Part shown: positions 28,409 to 36,599 of the stretch, in pieces
How the letters are laid out: every line of letters begins with the position of its first letter
Position numbering within the stretch: position 1 is the stretch's first letter
IMG/VR virus record: IMGVR_UViG_3300024312_000005
Location: 1-47,015 of that record
Length of the DNA: 47,015 nucleotides
Source: a virus
Direction: 5' to 3' (one strand)
Notes under the pieces: model-generated
What the model was told of the DNA's origin: nothing
The model's input: the letters and a program-made list of their open reading frames with translations, nothing else
The model's database searches: none
Made by a program: the position numbers and the translations under genes

Positions 28409-28822
28409 TTATTTAATTTTCTTAGTCTTGGCTATTAGAATATCCAAATATCCTCGTATAGCCGCTTCTCTTTGATTACTGGAAGGCATCCAACTCATTA
28501 GTAGTTTTGGAAAATGTTTCTCTTCCTTACAGAATGTTTTTAAACTCTCAGGAGCATTATCCGAAACATCAGCGTAAACTGAATAAATGCTTCTAATTCT
28601 GTTAGGTATATACCAACGTTTATACTTACATTGATATTTTATTTCCTTACAGTGAATTTGAACCCGATAGCCGTGATGACAGAAACCAATCAAAGACTCA
28701 ATTGCATCAATATCTGATTTGATTTCAACTAAATTACACGGCCCTCTTATGGCTTCAAAAATAACACCCACAAAGAAAGAAATAACGTCTTTGATTCCAA
28801 GAGCTGTTCTTGTATTATTCAT
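28409..28822 (-). CDS. Unknown protein (137 aa)
   Basis: A basic, cysteine-containing protein (CHHGYRVQIHCKEIKYQCKYKRW, residues ~48-70) that I do not recognise. The C and H residues could suggest metal binding, but the spacing does not match a known zinc motif. GAGGTGAT before the ATG is an excellent ribosome binding site lying in the end of the 417-residue gene, so the two are translationally linked. The terminator hairpin at 28375 follows. Confidence 0.68.
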   Translation of the reverse strand: MNNTRTALGIKDVISFFVGVIFEAIRGPCNLVEIKSDIDAIESLIGFCHHGYRVQIHCKEIKYQCKYKRWYIPNRIRSIYSVYADVSDNAPESLKTFCKEEKHFPKLLMSWMPSSNQREAAIRGYLDILIAKTKKIK

Positions 28823-28826
28823 TTTA

Positions 28827-30080
28827 TCACCTCGCCATTATGCTGGTTGGCGTTATATTTGAATAATACCGCATGGTGTATGCTCTGGCAACAATATAGA
28901 GCAATACAGCAGTTCTAACGCTAGCAACAACGCTGTCTGTCTTGGTCTCTATTGCTCTTCTGATTATTTTTTCAGCGAGTTCTCTTAATTCTAATAACTC
29001 AGGATCACTTGATCTAGAGGAAGTGTATATCCCTCTTAATCTAATCAAAATACCTGGTAAATCAATGTTGTTAGACAAAGTATTCTTGTTCTCTGATAAA
29101 TAAGAGAAACTATGAAGCATTGTTGCTTCTAACAGCTGATTGATTTCGTCAGTTGGTTTTCCAGAATAGTTTTTGGAAATGTATTTCAAACTGATGTTGA
29201 TTTGTTTAGGAGGAGCATTAGGACAAATGTTCTCAATGATTTTAACCAATTCAGATTTAATGAAACTATTGGGATCGCCAGCCACACTCTTGATGTAGTT
29301 GGTATAGACCATCAATCCTTTGGATTTATCTTTGAGTACCTCAACACCATCGTGCTCCAGGGTATTGCTGGTGGTAGCAATTCTGGTACCCTCGCTATGT
29401 ATTCTTAAAAATACTGCATAAATATTTTTAAGCATATCCCGAATTCTACCCTGGATATCATTAATCATAACGATCACTTTATGATCATCATCCATGGAAT
29501 GAATCGCATCGTAATGAATGCTGGTGTTGGATATGATGTCCTCAGCTCTTGCTTTTAAAACACCTAACCATGTCTGGTGTTCTTTGATGGCAAATTTCTT
29601 AGATAGTGCAGCGTAAGTTGCTTCCGCAATTTCAACATCGGCAGGATATTTGAAATGTCTTGCTAATCTACTGGTTAAAAATTTAAATTGAAGATATAAC
29701 AATGCGTTTATCATGCCTTGTCTTTTATCTTCATATTTCATTTTTGGGTCACGGGATAATTTGTGAATTATCCAAGCAACCGATAGATTCAGTGGATCGC
29801 TAGAAACATTGAATTCTGGGTTAACTGTAGGTAGTGCGTGCAAGTTTTCACGCAGATATTCTTCGTCACATTCTAGAATCAGATTAAACCACTTATCTTT
29901 GTCGGCCGGCAAAAATCGCACGACGTGAACGCCGGTGAGGTTGCCGCCAAAGAACTCTATGTGTTGTTTGTTCTTATTTACGAATTCGGTAACAATTTTG
30001 TTTAAATTCGTAATCAAGTGGTTATTGATCTGTAATCCAGAACATACTCTATCGAATGTAGATTTTATGTTTTCACTCAT
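28827..30080 (-). CDS. Unknown helical protein (417 aa)
   Basis: The 417-residue product looks almost entirely alpha-helical, with no membrane segment or enzyme motif that I can recognise. Typical stretches are GMINALLYLQFKFLTSRLARHF and DSVVASVRTAVLLYIVARAYTMRYY near the C-terminus. It is the first gene of a two-gene minus-strand unit, transcribed away from the hairpin array at 30154-30427. No clear ribosome binding site was seen. Role unknown. Confidence 0.7.
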   Translation of the reverse strand: MSENIKSTFDRVCSGLQINNHLITNLNKIVTEFVNKNKQHIEFFGGNLTGVHVVRFLPADKDKWFNLILECDEEYLRENLHALPTVNPEFNVSSDPLNLSVAWIIHKLSRDPKMKYEDKRQGMINALLYLQFKFLTSRLARHFKYPADVEIAEATYAALSKKFAIKEHQTWLGVLKARAEDIISNTSIHYDAIHSMDDDHKVIVMINDIQGRIRDMLKNIYAVFLRIHSEGTRIATTSNTLEHDGVEVLKDKSKGLMVYTNYIKSVAGDPNSFIKSELVKIIENICPNAPPKQINISLKYISKNYSGKPTDEINQLLEATMLHSFSYLSENKNTLSNNIDLPGILIRLRGIYTSSRSSDPELLELRELAEKIIRRAIETKTDSVVASVRTAVLLYIVARAYTMRYYSNITPTSIMAR

Positions 30081-30153
30081 GTTCTTGATTTCAGTAGATT
30101 ATTGGTTAGGACAGTAACTGTCCTATAACACAACATTTAGCTAAAGACAGCAT

Positions 30154-30427
30154 AAAAAGCTTTTTTCATAAGCTTTTTATTTTTCTAATTTTTTATTTTC
30201 TTTTACAAAAGACCGAAGAGTCTTTTGTATGTATAATTTTATTTATTTATACTATCTAATGAGATTGGAACAATCTCATTATTTTTTATATTACTATATT
30301 AAAGATATTACTATAGTAATATCTTTAATAGTATAAAATACTCTCCTACCATAACTTGAAATTGTAAAAAAATACTTTATCAAGGAAAAGCTTGATTTTT
30401 TAAAGACATAGTGGGGATTAACCCCAC
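30154..30427. repeat. Array of six consecutive inverted repeats
   Basis: In an AT-rich 354-base gene-free stretch (30081-30434), six inverted repeats follow one another: AAAAAGCTT/AAGCTTTTT (30154-30178), TACAAAAGAC/GTCTTTTGTA (30204-30229), an 11-bp stem around GAA (30257-30281) with a T-run after it, a 34-base perfect palindrome (30297-30330), ATCAAG/CTTGAT with a T-run (30379-30401), and GTGGGG/CCCCAC (30411-30427). The last is the probable terminator of the minus gene that ends at 30435. The others have no obvious gene to terminate on the plus strand. Confidence 0.75.
30287..30330. promoter_or_regulatory. TATATTAC element and 34-base palindrome carrying TATTAC on both strands
   Basis: TATATTAC at 30287-30294 is followed at 30297-30330 by a perfect palindrome whose halves contain ATATTACTATAG and its complement. 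The TATTAC core is thus present on both strands. A bidirectional promoter of the phiKZ early type, or an operator, are both possible. The minus-strand copy faces the gene starting at 30080. Confidence 0.4.
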
Positions 30428-30434
30428 ATATGCC

Positions 30435-30986
30435 TTAATTCTTCTTAAGCTTAACGATAACCGAGATAGATTCTACTGCGAGTGTTTTTAACTCATCTTT
30501 AGAATAACCACCAGGAGTAGGTGATGCGTCACCCACCAGCCCTGTTTCAGTACCGTCGACGTAGTAGATTATTTCTTTAGGAACCAAATCTTCATCAACA
30601 GCTGATAATTGATTCATGACTGATGAAGCACTGGGTTGTTCAGAGCTAGCTGTTCCTATTACTGGATTGTATTGGTAATAAACAACATCACTAGGTTGTT
30701 CAGAGTTTGATTGTTTAACCAATGCCAGTTGATGGTCAATAGCTTGCGATTCAGTGGCTACTTTATCTTGCAAAACTTGCTCATCTGTCTTTTCAGTTGT
30801 TTCTGCTTTTTTATCATAAGCGACATTCAGAGCTTGAGTAACCAAAGAACCCAGTGAGCTAACAATTACTTTTGGTTTGTCGTCAACAGATTCTAAAGCT
30901 ACGTTTCTAAGCACGCTGCCTAAGTGTTTGTTTTGATTTGTCATTTTTTCACTCATGTTACAAATAGTTTGCGAAAGTTCACTCAT
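30435..30986 (-). CDS. Possible protease-processed virion protein, unknown (183 aa)
   Basis: The 183-residue protein is low in hydrophobic content and rich in S, Q, E and K in the middle, suggesting disorder. It carries NVALESVDD near residue 30 and LAVESISV near the C-terminus. A-L-E fits the (S/A/G)-x-E sites of the head precursors in this window, and the local pattern resembles SISLES of the 10554 gene. An internal ATG at residue 15 (MTNQNKHLG) is an alternative start. Virion location is inference only. Confidence 0.62.
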   Translation of the reverse strand: MSELSQTICNMSEKMTNQNKHLGSVLRNVALESVDDKPKVIVSSLGSLVTQALNVAYDKKAETTEKTDEQVLQDKVATESQAIDHQLALVKQSNSEQPSDVVYYQYNPVIGTASSEQPSASSVMNQLSAVDEDLVPKEIIYYVDGTETGLVGDASPTPGGYSKDELKTLAVESISVIVKLKKN

Positions 30987-31006
30987 TCGATTTATGATAA
31001 TTTCTT

Positions 31007-31015
31007 ATAAATCGA
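31007..31015 (+). promoter_or_regulatory. Right arm of the leader stem-loop upstream of the 31037 gene
   Basis: TCGATTTAT (30987-30995) pairs perfectly with ATAAATCGA (31007-31015), 21 bases before the ATG at 31037, with AAAGGA in between. It resembles the leader stem-loops of the 13033, 33097 and 45620 genes. Confidence 0.5.
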
Positions 31016-31036
31016 AAACTACTAAAGGAAATCCAA

Positions 31037-31837
31037 ATGAATAAACCCGCTGCATTTAAGAACGAACACCAAAAGACTCGTAAGCCTTTTCAGAAAGGTG
31101 TTTCTCAAGTTCCTAAGTCAACGGTAGCTAATAATTTCTATATCGATACAAATCATTTCGACTTTAGCCATTCTGAATTGGCTTTTGTTCGCAAGAATGT
31201 AACGAACTGCTACCCGTTTGCTTTCCGTCGAATGATTGATGGTGCTCGATCCATCATGGAATTCATTCAGCAAAATGCTGAAGTTAAGCTAAACTATATT
31301 GCCAATCTTATCTTTACGGAAGACCGTAAGAATTATCGATTGTTTGAAACTCTATCCAATAAAAATGGAATTTTGGTTTCCATCATCAATACACCTCAGA
31401 AGCTAAAGGAAAATGCTCGTAACCACTCTAGCAATGGTTTGAATATTTCCTACGAAATGCTGCGTCAGTTTTTCTCCACTGTCGATGATGTGGATCATCT
31501 TGCTCAATTCCATCATGTTGTTGGTTTGAATGTTTCCCCGATTGATCTGTTTAAGAAGATTTGGGAATTCATCGAGCAAAACAAGAATCACATCTTCATC
31601 TACGCTTGCAGTTTTCCTAGTGATAACAACGATGCGCCTGAAAACGGAATTCGCATGATCAAGCTGTGCTTGGGACATACTCAAACTCAAAGCCACATGA
31701 TTGAAATTAAGATTCCCATGAAACACGGTGCGTTTAAGAAAGTAGAAGTGGAATCTATTCCTTCTGAGGATGACGATAAAACTGAACAACAAGAAACTCC
31801 GAGCACTGAGAACGAGCGCACGGATGACGTTGCTTAA
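31037..31837 (+). CDS. Abundant-looking protein with acidic tail, unrecognised (266 aa)
   Basis: The 266-residue protein has a basic N-terminal arm (NEHQKTRKPFQKGVSQ), a mixed alpha-beta core, and a highly acidic, disordered C-terminal tail (SEDDDKTEQQETPSTENERTDD). A basic or structured core with an acidic tail is typical of ssDNA-binding proteins, but no OB-fold signature is visible, so this is only a suggestion. AAAGGA gives a strong ribosome binding site, a 9-bp stem-loop lies in the leader, and codon choice is shifted toward GC compared with neighbours, all pointing to strong expression. A 16-bp perfect hairpin follows the stop. Confidence 0.75.
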   Translation: MNKPAAFKNEHQKTRKPFQKGVSQVPKSTVANNFYIDTNHFDFSHSELAFVRKNVTNCYPFAFRRMIDGARSIMEFIQQNAEVKLNYIANLIFTEDRKNYRLFETLSNKNGILVSIINTPQKLKENARNHSSNGLNISYEMLRQFFSTVDDVDHLAQFHHVVGLNVSPIDLFKKIWEFIEQNKNHIFIYACSFPSDNNDAPENGIRMIKLCLGHTQTQSHMIEIKIPMKHGAFKKVEVESIPSEDDDKTEQQETPSTENERTDDVA

Positions 31838-31850
31838 TCTTGATTGAATA

Positions 31851-31884
31851 ATACATACGAGAAGGACTTCCTTCTCGTATGTAT
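31851..31884 (+). terminator. Perfect 16-bp hairpin after the 31037 gene
   Basis: Bases 31851-31866 pair without mismatch with 31869-31884 around a two-base apex. No T-run follows, so it may stabilise the 3' end rather than terminate on its own. Confidence 0.65.
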
Positions 31885-31919
31885 GTTCTGGTAAATAAAT
31901 ATTTTTTACAATATGTTGT

Positions 31920-32074
31920 GTTAAAAGTCAGGAACGACTTAACACTTCACAATCACTACTGAGAGCATTACCTTTACCTAGTTGGTACAAGGATGGACAA
32001 TGCATCCCAAATGTGTAAGTTGACAAAGCGTTCCGTCTTTAAACGGTATTTGGGGGAGATGGAAACATCTCCCC
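31920..32074 (+). ncRNA. Candidate structured RNA region
   Basis: No open frame is supported here. Several helices can form: GTTAA..GTC with GACTTAAC (~31920-31943), TACC/GGTA (~31975-31987), CCCAAAT (32006-32012) with ATTTGGG (32048-32054), and a 9-bp stem GGGGAGATG/CATCTCCCC (32053-32061 with 32066-32074) closed by a GAAA tetraloop. The long-range and GNRA features suggest a small RNA or a structured 3' region rather than random sequence. No known RNA family is recognised. Confidence 0.35.
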
Positions 32075-32086
32075 TTATGCCGCATA

Positions 32087-32113
32087 AATGGAGAGACACT
32101 GTCTCTCCATTTA
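32087..32113. terminator. Perfect hairpin terminator between convergent genes
   Basis: AAATGGAGAGAC pairs with GTCTCTCCATTT (32087-32113) around a three-base loop. It precedes the stop of the minus gene at 32115. A TTATGC/GCATAA pair directly upstream links it to the hairpin family. Confidence 0.8.
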
Positions 32114-32114
32114 T

Positions 32115-32918
32115 TTAGATGTGATTAGGAATCATGGAGTTTATTGCACGACTAAAGCTTTCTCGATCATTCATCAACAATACCTTCTGAAGCTTCTCAA
32201 CCTTATATGTTTCATAAAGTTCATTCGCATCACTGTATTGGCTGATGATTTCTTTGAAAACTCCCAACTCTTGGCCACCATATAGTTCTGCCTGGCCCAT
32301 TTGGATAACATATTCATTATAGATATAAGCTTTAACAGCGTACTCACAAGCTTTACTAAAATGACGATATGCTCTAACTTGTAGGTGATTCATCTCGGCA
32401 TCGTTAGCAATCATGCATCTCAGGTATACGGTGCCTGGAAGATGATTTGCATCGCGTATCATGATCACGTTCTCACCAATGATCTGTACGCTAGCTGTTG
32501 AAATCGACGGCATGTTGGTGGAGGAATTAAATAATCCTCTTGCCAGATTCATCATGTCTCCACCGTTTAGAACAGTATTTGGACCGATGGCTTCCGCGTA
32601 ACCTGGATCTGCGTATGTTAGGTTTAATGCACTAACTATACTTCTGCCTTGTGTTCTTTCTTTTGGTATTCGAATGACAACGGTATAGTTATTCACTCTC
32701 TCTTGTTCAAGTCCAGCAAGCGATACCATTACTTGGGCACCACCAATTAAATTACAATCAACAAGAACTCTCGGTCTTATGACTGCATTGATTATTTGTT
32801 CATCAATGTTGACTGGGGTATTTCTATAGTTGAAACCATTCTTTACAAAGACGGTTTCCAATATTTGTCTTGGGATGACGAACTTAATGTCATCTACGGC
32901 TTTTCTGATTGGGTTCAT
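32115..32918 (-). CDS. Probable virion protein, unrecognised (267 aa)
   Basis: From ATG 32918 (MNPIRKAVDDIKFVIPRQIL) the protein has 267 residues. The frame extends to a GTG at 32951, but the extra codons look unlike protein and lack a site. The centre is beta-rich (VLVDCNLIGGAQVMVSLAGL, YTVVIRIPKE), followed by helices with several tyrosines (CEYAVKAYIYNEYVIQMGQAELYGG). phiKZ-like genomes carry structural proteins beginning with a similar MNPIRKA..DIKF..P pattern as far as I recall, which suggests a neck or tail role at low confidence. Confidence 0.7.
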   Translation of the reverse strand: MNPIRKAVDDIKFVIPRQILETVFVKNGFNYRNTPVNIDEQIINAVIRPRVLVDCNLIGGAQVMVSLAGLEQERVNNYTVVIRIPKERTQGRSIVSALNLTYADPGYAEAIGPNTVLNGGDMMNLARGLFNSSTNMPSISTASVQIIGENVIMIRDANHLPGTVYLRCMIANDAEMNHLQVRAYRHFSKACEYAVKAYIYNEYVIQMGQAELYGGQELGVFKEIISQYSDANELYETYKVEKLQKVLLMNDRESFSRAINSMIPNHI

Positions 32919-33059
32919 TTTGTTCTTTCTAGTACAACAAATTACAACCACATATTACTGTTATAGCTAATATTCGGTATGTCTGTTAATGCGATTTGTT
33001 AATCACTCATACAAAGACTGCAACAACTTTGTTATATTTTTATTTCCTCTCATTTATTT

Positions 33060-33077
33060 AGTGGAGTAAATTCCACT
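33060..33077 (+). promoter_or_regulatory. Leader stem-loop upstream of the tubulin-like gene
   Basis: AGTGGA (33060-33065) pairs with TCCACT (33072-33077), 20 bases before the ATG at 33097 with AAAAAGGA in between. A CATATTAC element occurs at 32951-32958 and an AATCACTCATAC stretch at 33001-33012. Confidence 0.45.
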
Positions 33078-33096
33078 TATTTAAAAAGGAAATAAA

Positions 33097-34077
33097 ATGA
33101 GTAAAGCTACAGCACGAATCTACGCTTGCGGCGGTGCAGGTGTAAACATTGGTAAGTTACTTCTTGAATTCAATCGCACAGAAGAACCAGGTGCGGCAAC
33201 AATTGATGTTGCTTTCATTGATACAAGTTCCTCAAATATTGATAACAACATCAATCCTGAGAGCATGTATATTTTTGAAAACATTGACGGCTCAGGTAGT
33301 ATTCGTTCAGAAAACTACAAGGCCATTTCTGAAAACACTCTAAAGATTCTTAAAAAGTTTGAGCCAAAAGACATCAACATCGTTGTCTCGTCGACTGGTG
33401 GTGGTTCTGGCTCAGTCATTGCTCCTTCGATTGTTTCACAGCTTCTGGAAGATGACCAACAAGTAGTCGTTATCCAAATCGGTGATTCCGATTCCAAGAT
33501 TCGAATCAACAACAGCATTCGTTGCATTAAATCGTACGAAGCCATTTCTCAAAAACGAGGCAAGCCTGTTGTCATTTCGTATTTTGAAAATAGCACAACG
33601 AATACTCGTTCCAGTGTCGACAATTCTGTTCGAAACGTTATTATCGCTTTGTCTGTCGTTTTCTCACGTCAGAATTCTGAACTAGACAGTCGAGACCTTT
33701 ATAACTTCTTGAACTTCCATAAAGTAACTTCGAATAATCCTCAGATTGCAGAACTATCTGTTCTTTCGCAAACCACTTTAAAGGACTTCGAAGAATCCGC
33801 AGTAACGGTAGCCACTGTTGCTGAGAATGAATCGCAAGCTAATTTGGAGATTACTCCTGAGTATCGTTGCGTTGGTTATTTGCCCGCTTCAGTAAACAAA
33901 GAAATTGCAAGCAGCCTACCCATTCATTTGGTGGTTACGATTGGTGGTTTCTACGATCAGATCAAAGCCATGGAAGAGCGAGTCGTTCAGATTGAAAAAG
34001 ATCAAAAAGCTCGCCGTCCACAAGCTCGCATCATCAGTGAAAATGATGATCCTACTGAATCCGGCATCATTCTGTAA
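33097..34077 (+). CDS. phuZ: Tubulin/FtsZ-like GTPase (PhuZ type)
   Basis: The 326-residue protein starts with ACGGAGVNIGKLL, the nucleotide-binding GG.G.N motif of the tubulin/FtsZ family, and carries the tubulin signature as STGGGSGSVIAPSI at residues ~99-112 (consensus GGGTGSG). Size matches phage PhuZ proteins of about 310-330 residues. PhuZ filaments centre the phage nucleus and deliver capsids to it in phiKZ-like infections. The C-terminus has a helix (YDQIKAMEERVVQIEKDQKARR) and a flexible tail with acidic residues (SENDDPTESGIIL), similar in kind to the tail PhuZ uses for filament contacts. AAGGA and a leader stem-loop precede the gene, and codon use suggests strong expression. I did not find a clear catalytic T7 loop by eye. 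Confidence 0.85.
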   Translation: MSKATARIYACGGAGVNIGKLLLEFNRTEEPGAATIDVAFIDTSSSNIDNNINPESMYIFENIDGSGSIRSENYKAISENTLKILKKFEPKDINIVVSSTGGGSGSVIAPSIVSQLLEDDQQVVVIQIGDSDSKIRINNSIRCIKSYEAISQKRGKPVVISYFENSTTNTRSSVDNSVRNVIIALSVVFSRQNSELDSRDLYNFLNFHKVTSNNPQIAELSVLSQTTLKDFEESAVTVATVAENESQANLEITPEYRCVGYLPASVNKEIASSLPIHLVVTIGGFYDQIKAMEERVVQIEKDQKARRPQARIISENDDPTESGIIL

Positions 34078-34083
34078 TGAATA

Positions 34084-34113
34084 ATAAATGGGAGGATTAA
34101 TCCTCCCATTTAT
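34084..34113 (+). terminator. Perfect 30-base palindrome terminator
   Basis: Bases 34084-34098 and 34099-34113 are exact reverse complements, with core GGGAGG/CCTCCC and ends ATAAA/TTTAT followed by GCC. It lies right after the tubulin-like gene. Confidence 0.82.
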
Positions 34114-34230
34114 GCCGATAAACGAATCAAAAACGTCTGTATTGAATTTAAAATGACGATTTGGTATCTGAGTACCATAAAACATTTTTTTACGTTATAG
34201 CCTAATTTTTTGTATAGTCTTTAAGAAATC

Positions 34231-34602
34231 ATGCCTAGGATCTACATTCTAGACATAACTGAATTTAATGCTCTTGTAGAGCCGATCATAGTTCAGTATG
34301 TTAAAAACGTAATGCCTTACATGACTCCGGTGAGTAACGTAAAGGCAATATCTGCTAAATTACAAAATGACTTAATTAGTCATTTACTAGAGGAAATATA
34401 TTTTACATCTGTTACCAACTTCAATAAAAAATACGCAGGTATAGATGAGATAAAAAACATTCTCAATCAAGAAACATTTAACTACGAAAGATTATTTAGA
34501 ACAGGATTACCCGATTTTGGAATAACTACTTTTTCCGATTTCATTAAAATAAGAATAATCAAGAATGTTCTGATAGTTACGAAAGACAGCAATGAAGACT
34601 AA
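34231..34602 (+). CDS. Small overlapping-cluster protein A (123 aa)
   Basis: First of eight closely packed genes. The protein begins with a strand and helix (PRIYILDITEFNALVEPIIVQYV), followed by helices with LISHLLEEI, and ends with the hydrophobic strand IRIIKNVLIVTKDSNED. This plan recurs in the products at 35365, 35744, 36159, 36508 and 36971. No known family is recognised. It overlaps the next gene by 11 bases, so translation is probably coupled. Confidence 0.65.
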   Translation: MPRIYILDITEFNALVEPIIVQYVKNVMPYMTPVSNVKAISAKLQNDLISHLLEEIYFTSVTNFNKKYAGIDEIKNILNQETFNYERLFRTGLPDFGITTFSDFIKIRIIKNVLIVTKDSNED

Positions 34603-35368
34603 GATAAACTTTGACGGGTCATTTACAGCGTTAATTCCCGTTTCCGAATACATCGAGTTGTTTGAATCATCAATAGCTGATCTGTACATCGATCAACCCA
34701 CGATGATTTGTGATGGCAAAGCAAATAGTATTTTGTTAAAGCCAGGACATCTGTTTGTAGCAAAATCTAAATCAGGACAGGTTAATTTCCCACATATCTA
34801 CGACGGTAAACCCGGCTCATTCAGTTCAATCATCAACGCTATATTGGTTAATAAAAATAAAGATCCAATTAGTATTTATGATTCGAAAGGTATCGAATTA
34901 ATAAATGCTAACAATGCACCGGCTATCGTTGAGAAAAAACCTACAAGACACATCAGTATTGAATTGGTTATTTCTTTTATAGCTAATCAATTAAATAGAA
35001 ATTCTGCTTGGAAAAATAAATACACTGTCTTAAATGGGGTGATCTTACCTCATAATGGATTTATTAATCAAGATCGCAAGGAATTTTATCAACATTTAGC
35101 AGATTGTCTGGATATTGATAAACTAGGTATTCCTTTGTCTTTCAGAAATAATCCAAAGAACAAAATCACAGACTCTGAACAATTCATCCAAATAGAAGAA
35201 TTCTTTAAACTCTCCTTAACTCCTCTACACACACAGCTTAACCAGTTGTTTGATGGTGATCGATGGGGTGTGTATAAAATCAACATCAAATTCGATTATT
35301 GCCTTATAGAGAGAACTGATTTCAGAATTCTTCATTGGAATAATCTTGAGTTGGCTGGTTCAGAATGA
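34592..35368 (+). CDS. Cluster protein B (258 aa), unknown
   Basis: The largest member of the cluster. It opens with FTALIPVSEYIELFESSIADL, like the strand-helix start of its neighbours, and ends YKINIKFDYCLIERTDFRILHW. Between lies a longer region with HLFVAKSKSG, KPGSFSSIINAILV and a second helical part, so it may be an elongated or duplicated version. Function unknown. It overlaps the preceding gene by 11 bases and the next by the 4-base ATGA. Confidence 0.65.
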   Translation: MKTKINFDGSFTALIPVSEYIELFESSIADLYIDQPTMICDGKANSILLKPGHLFVAKSKSGQVNFPHIYDGKPGSFSSIINAILVNKNKDPISIYDSKGIELINANNAPAIVEKKPTRHISIELVISFIANQLNRNSAWKNKYTVLNGVILPHNGFINQDRKEFYQHLADCLDIDKLGIPLSFRNNPKNKITDSEQFIQIEEFFKLSLTPLHTQLNQLFDGDRWGVYKINIKFDYCLIERTDFRILHWNNLELAGSE

Positions 35369-35817
35369 GTCATAATCAAGATAATGAGAAGCTGTATGTT
35401 CGAGCAATCTTCAGTATAACTGAAGAGCTATCGTTTCTTAAAGATACGTTCAAATTCAGCGATATAAAAGCCACGTCACTATTGCTAGACTTGATTCTGG
35501 AACATGTGTTCAATGGGCGTTTTGAATTAAACGTCAAAAACATTTCAATTTTTACATCACATCTAGATGTTGTTGAATTGGAAAGACTCATACCAGAGAT
35601 AAAAATCTGCATAGATCAAATTTACGATAAGATAACCGCACTATCACCAGACATAGTCCCGTTAAAGGACAAGATATACCACGTCTATGATGGCGGTGCT
35701 TTCGTTTTAATCTACGTCCCGTATAACGAAACACGACACCATAATGTCAATCGATCGACGCTTTTATCGGAAAACGCAATTAATTGTTCCATTAGAGCAC
35801 ATAGTCGACATGTGTGA
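35365..35817 (+). CDS. Cluster protein C (150 aa), unknown
   Basis: Begins with the strand-helix pattern LYVRAIFSITEELSFLKDTF, continues with LLLDLILEHVFNGR, and has the terminal strand AFVLIYVPYNETR. The last ~25 residues lie in the stretch that also encodes the start of the next gene in another frame. Start shares ATGA with the stop of gene B. Confidence 0.62.
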   Translation: MSHNQDNEKLYVRAIFSITEELSFLKDTFKFSDIKATSLLLDLILEHVFNGRFELNVKNISIFTSHLDVVELERLIPEIKICIDQIYDKITALSPDIVPLKDKIYHVYDGGAFVLIYVPYNETRHHNVNRSTLLSENAINCSIRAHSRHV

Positions 35818-36184
35818 TGGAATGAAGGATTTCTATTTCTTCCTAGACGGAGGATTGAGAGAATCTATATTGATTGCATTTCAATCAATTCATTCAACGC
35901 AATACCTAGACAGTTTCATTTTGTTTTCAGATCAAATAGAAGAAAAATTCGACTCATACGTTGCTTTGCTTGAGTCTAATAATTCTGCTGATAAGTCATT
36001 GCTTTTGAACAAAGAAAATTTATCAATGGCAAACATGGTGGTATTCATGGAGGTTGAGAATATTCTCAAATTAATGGACGTACCAGATAGTTTGAAAATT
36101 TATTCAGCTAACAAGATAGGTTCTCTCAAAACAAATTTAGTTCTACTAGAATTGAAAGATGACCGCCAACTATATTGTGTTTGA
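35744..36184 (+). CDS. Cluster protein D (146 aa), unknown
   Basis: The N-terminal strand and helix are KTQLIVPLEHIVDMCDGMKDF, then a leucine-rich helix (RESILIAFQSI). The C-terminal strand is LKTNLVLLELKDDRQLYCV. With the ATG at 35744 it overlaps gene C by 74 bases. An ATG at 35810 would leave only an 8-base overlap but would remove the conserved strand, so the earlier start is preferred. Function unknown. Confidence 0.6.
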   Translation: MSIDRRFYRKTQLIVPLEHIVDMCDGMKDFYFFLDGGLRESILIAFQSIHSTQYLDSFILFSDQIEEKFDSYVALLESNNSADKSLLLNKENLSMANMVVFMEVENILKLMDVPDSLKIYSANKIGSLKTNLVLLELKDDRQLYCV

Positions 36185-36599
36185 TGTTGGGAATCATCTT
36201 TGTAACTTTCAAAATTACATCCAGTCTCCAAACTTACCAACAATTGATGAAGATGCCGTTTTGGCTATACTCGTAGATTGTTTGAGAATCAAAAACTCAG
36301 TTAATGATCAGTTTTTCTTTATGGAGAATGAGATGATTAACGGTATGCTTTTTTCTTCTAAACTAATGTGTGAAGATTTGAGCGAATTTGGAATATACAG
36401 CGGTGAAGAATCTGTGGTTCGTCAAGATTTGATTAAAGCTGCTGGATTGGCTATTGAAATAGGCAAAGAGATTTTCCGACAAGCTGTAATACTAAAGCTT
36501 TACGAAAATGAACACTTTAATTACGAATATTACAGAACCATCAATCCAAGGATCATTATCCTCACCAGGATTGGTTTTGATAGACCCTGCTTCGGTTGA
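36159..36599 (+). CDS. Cluster protein E (146 aa), unknown
   Basis: Starts NYIVFDVGNHLCNFQNYI with a following helix (EDAVLAILVDCLRIKN) and ends with the strand YYRTINPRIIILTRIGFDRP. The FNYEYYRT part is like FNYERLFRT near the end of protein A. It overlaps D by 26 bases and F by 92 bases. Function unknown. Confidence 0.6.
   Translation: MTANYIVFDVGNHLCNFQNYIQSPNLPTIDEDAVLAILVDCLRIKNSVNDQFFFMENEMINGMLFSSKLMCEDLSEFGIYSGEESVVRQDLIKAAGLAIEIGKEIFRQAVILKLYENEHFNYEYYRTINPRIIILTRIGFDRPCFG

Noticed and set aside
30154-30427. CRISPR-like array
   Set aside because: The six inverted repeats differ in sequence and have no repeated unit with regular spacers.
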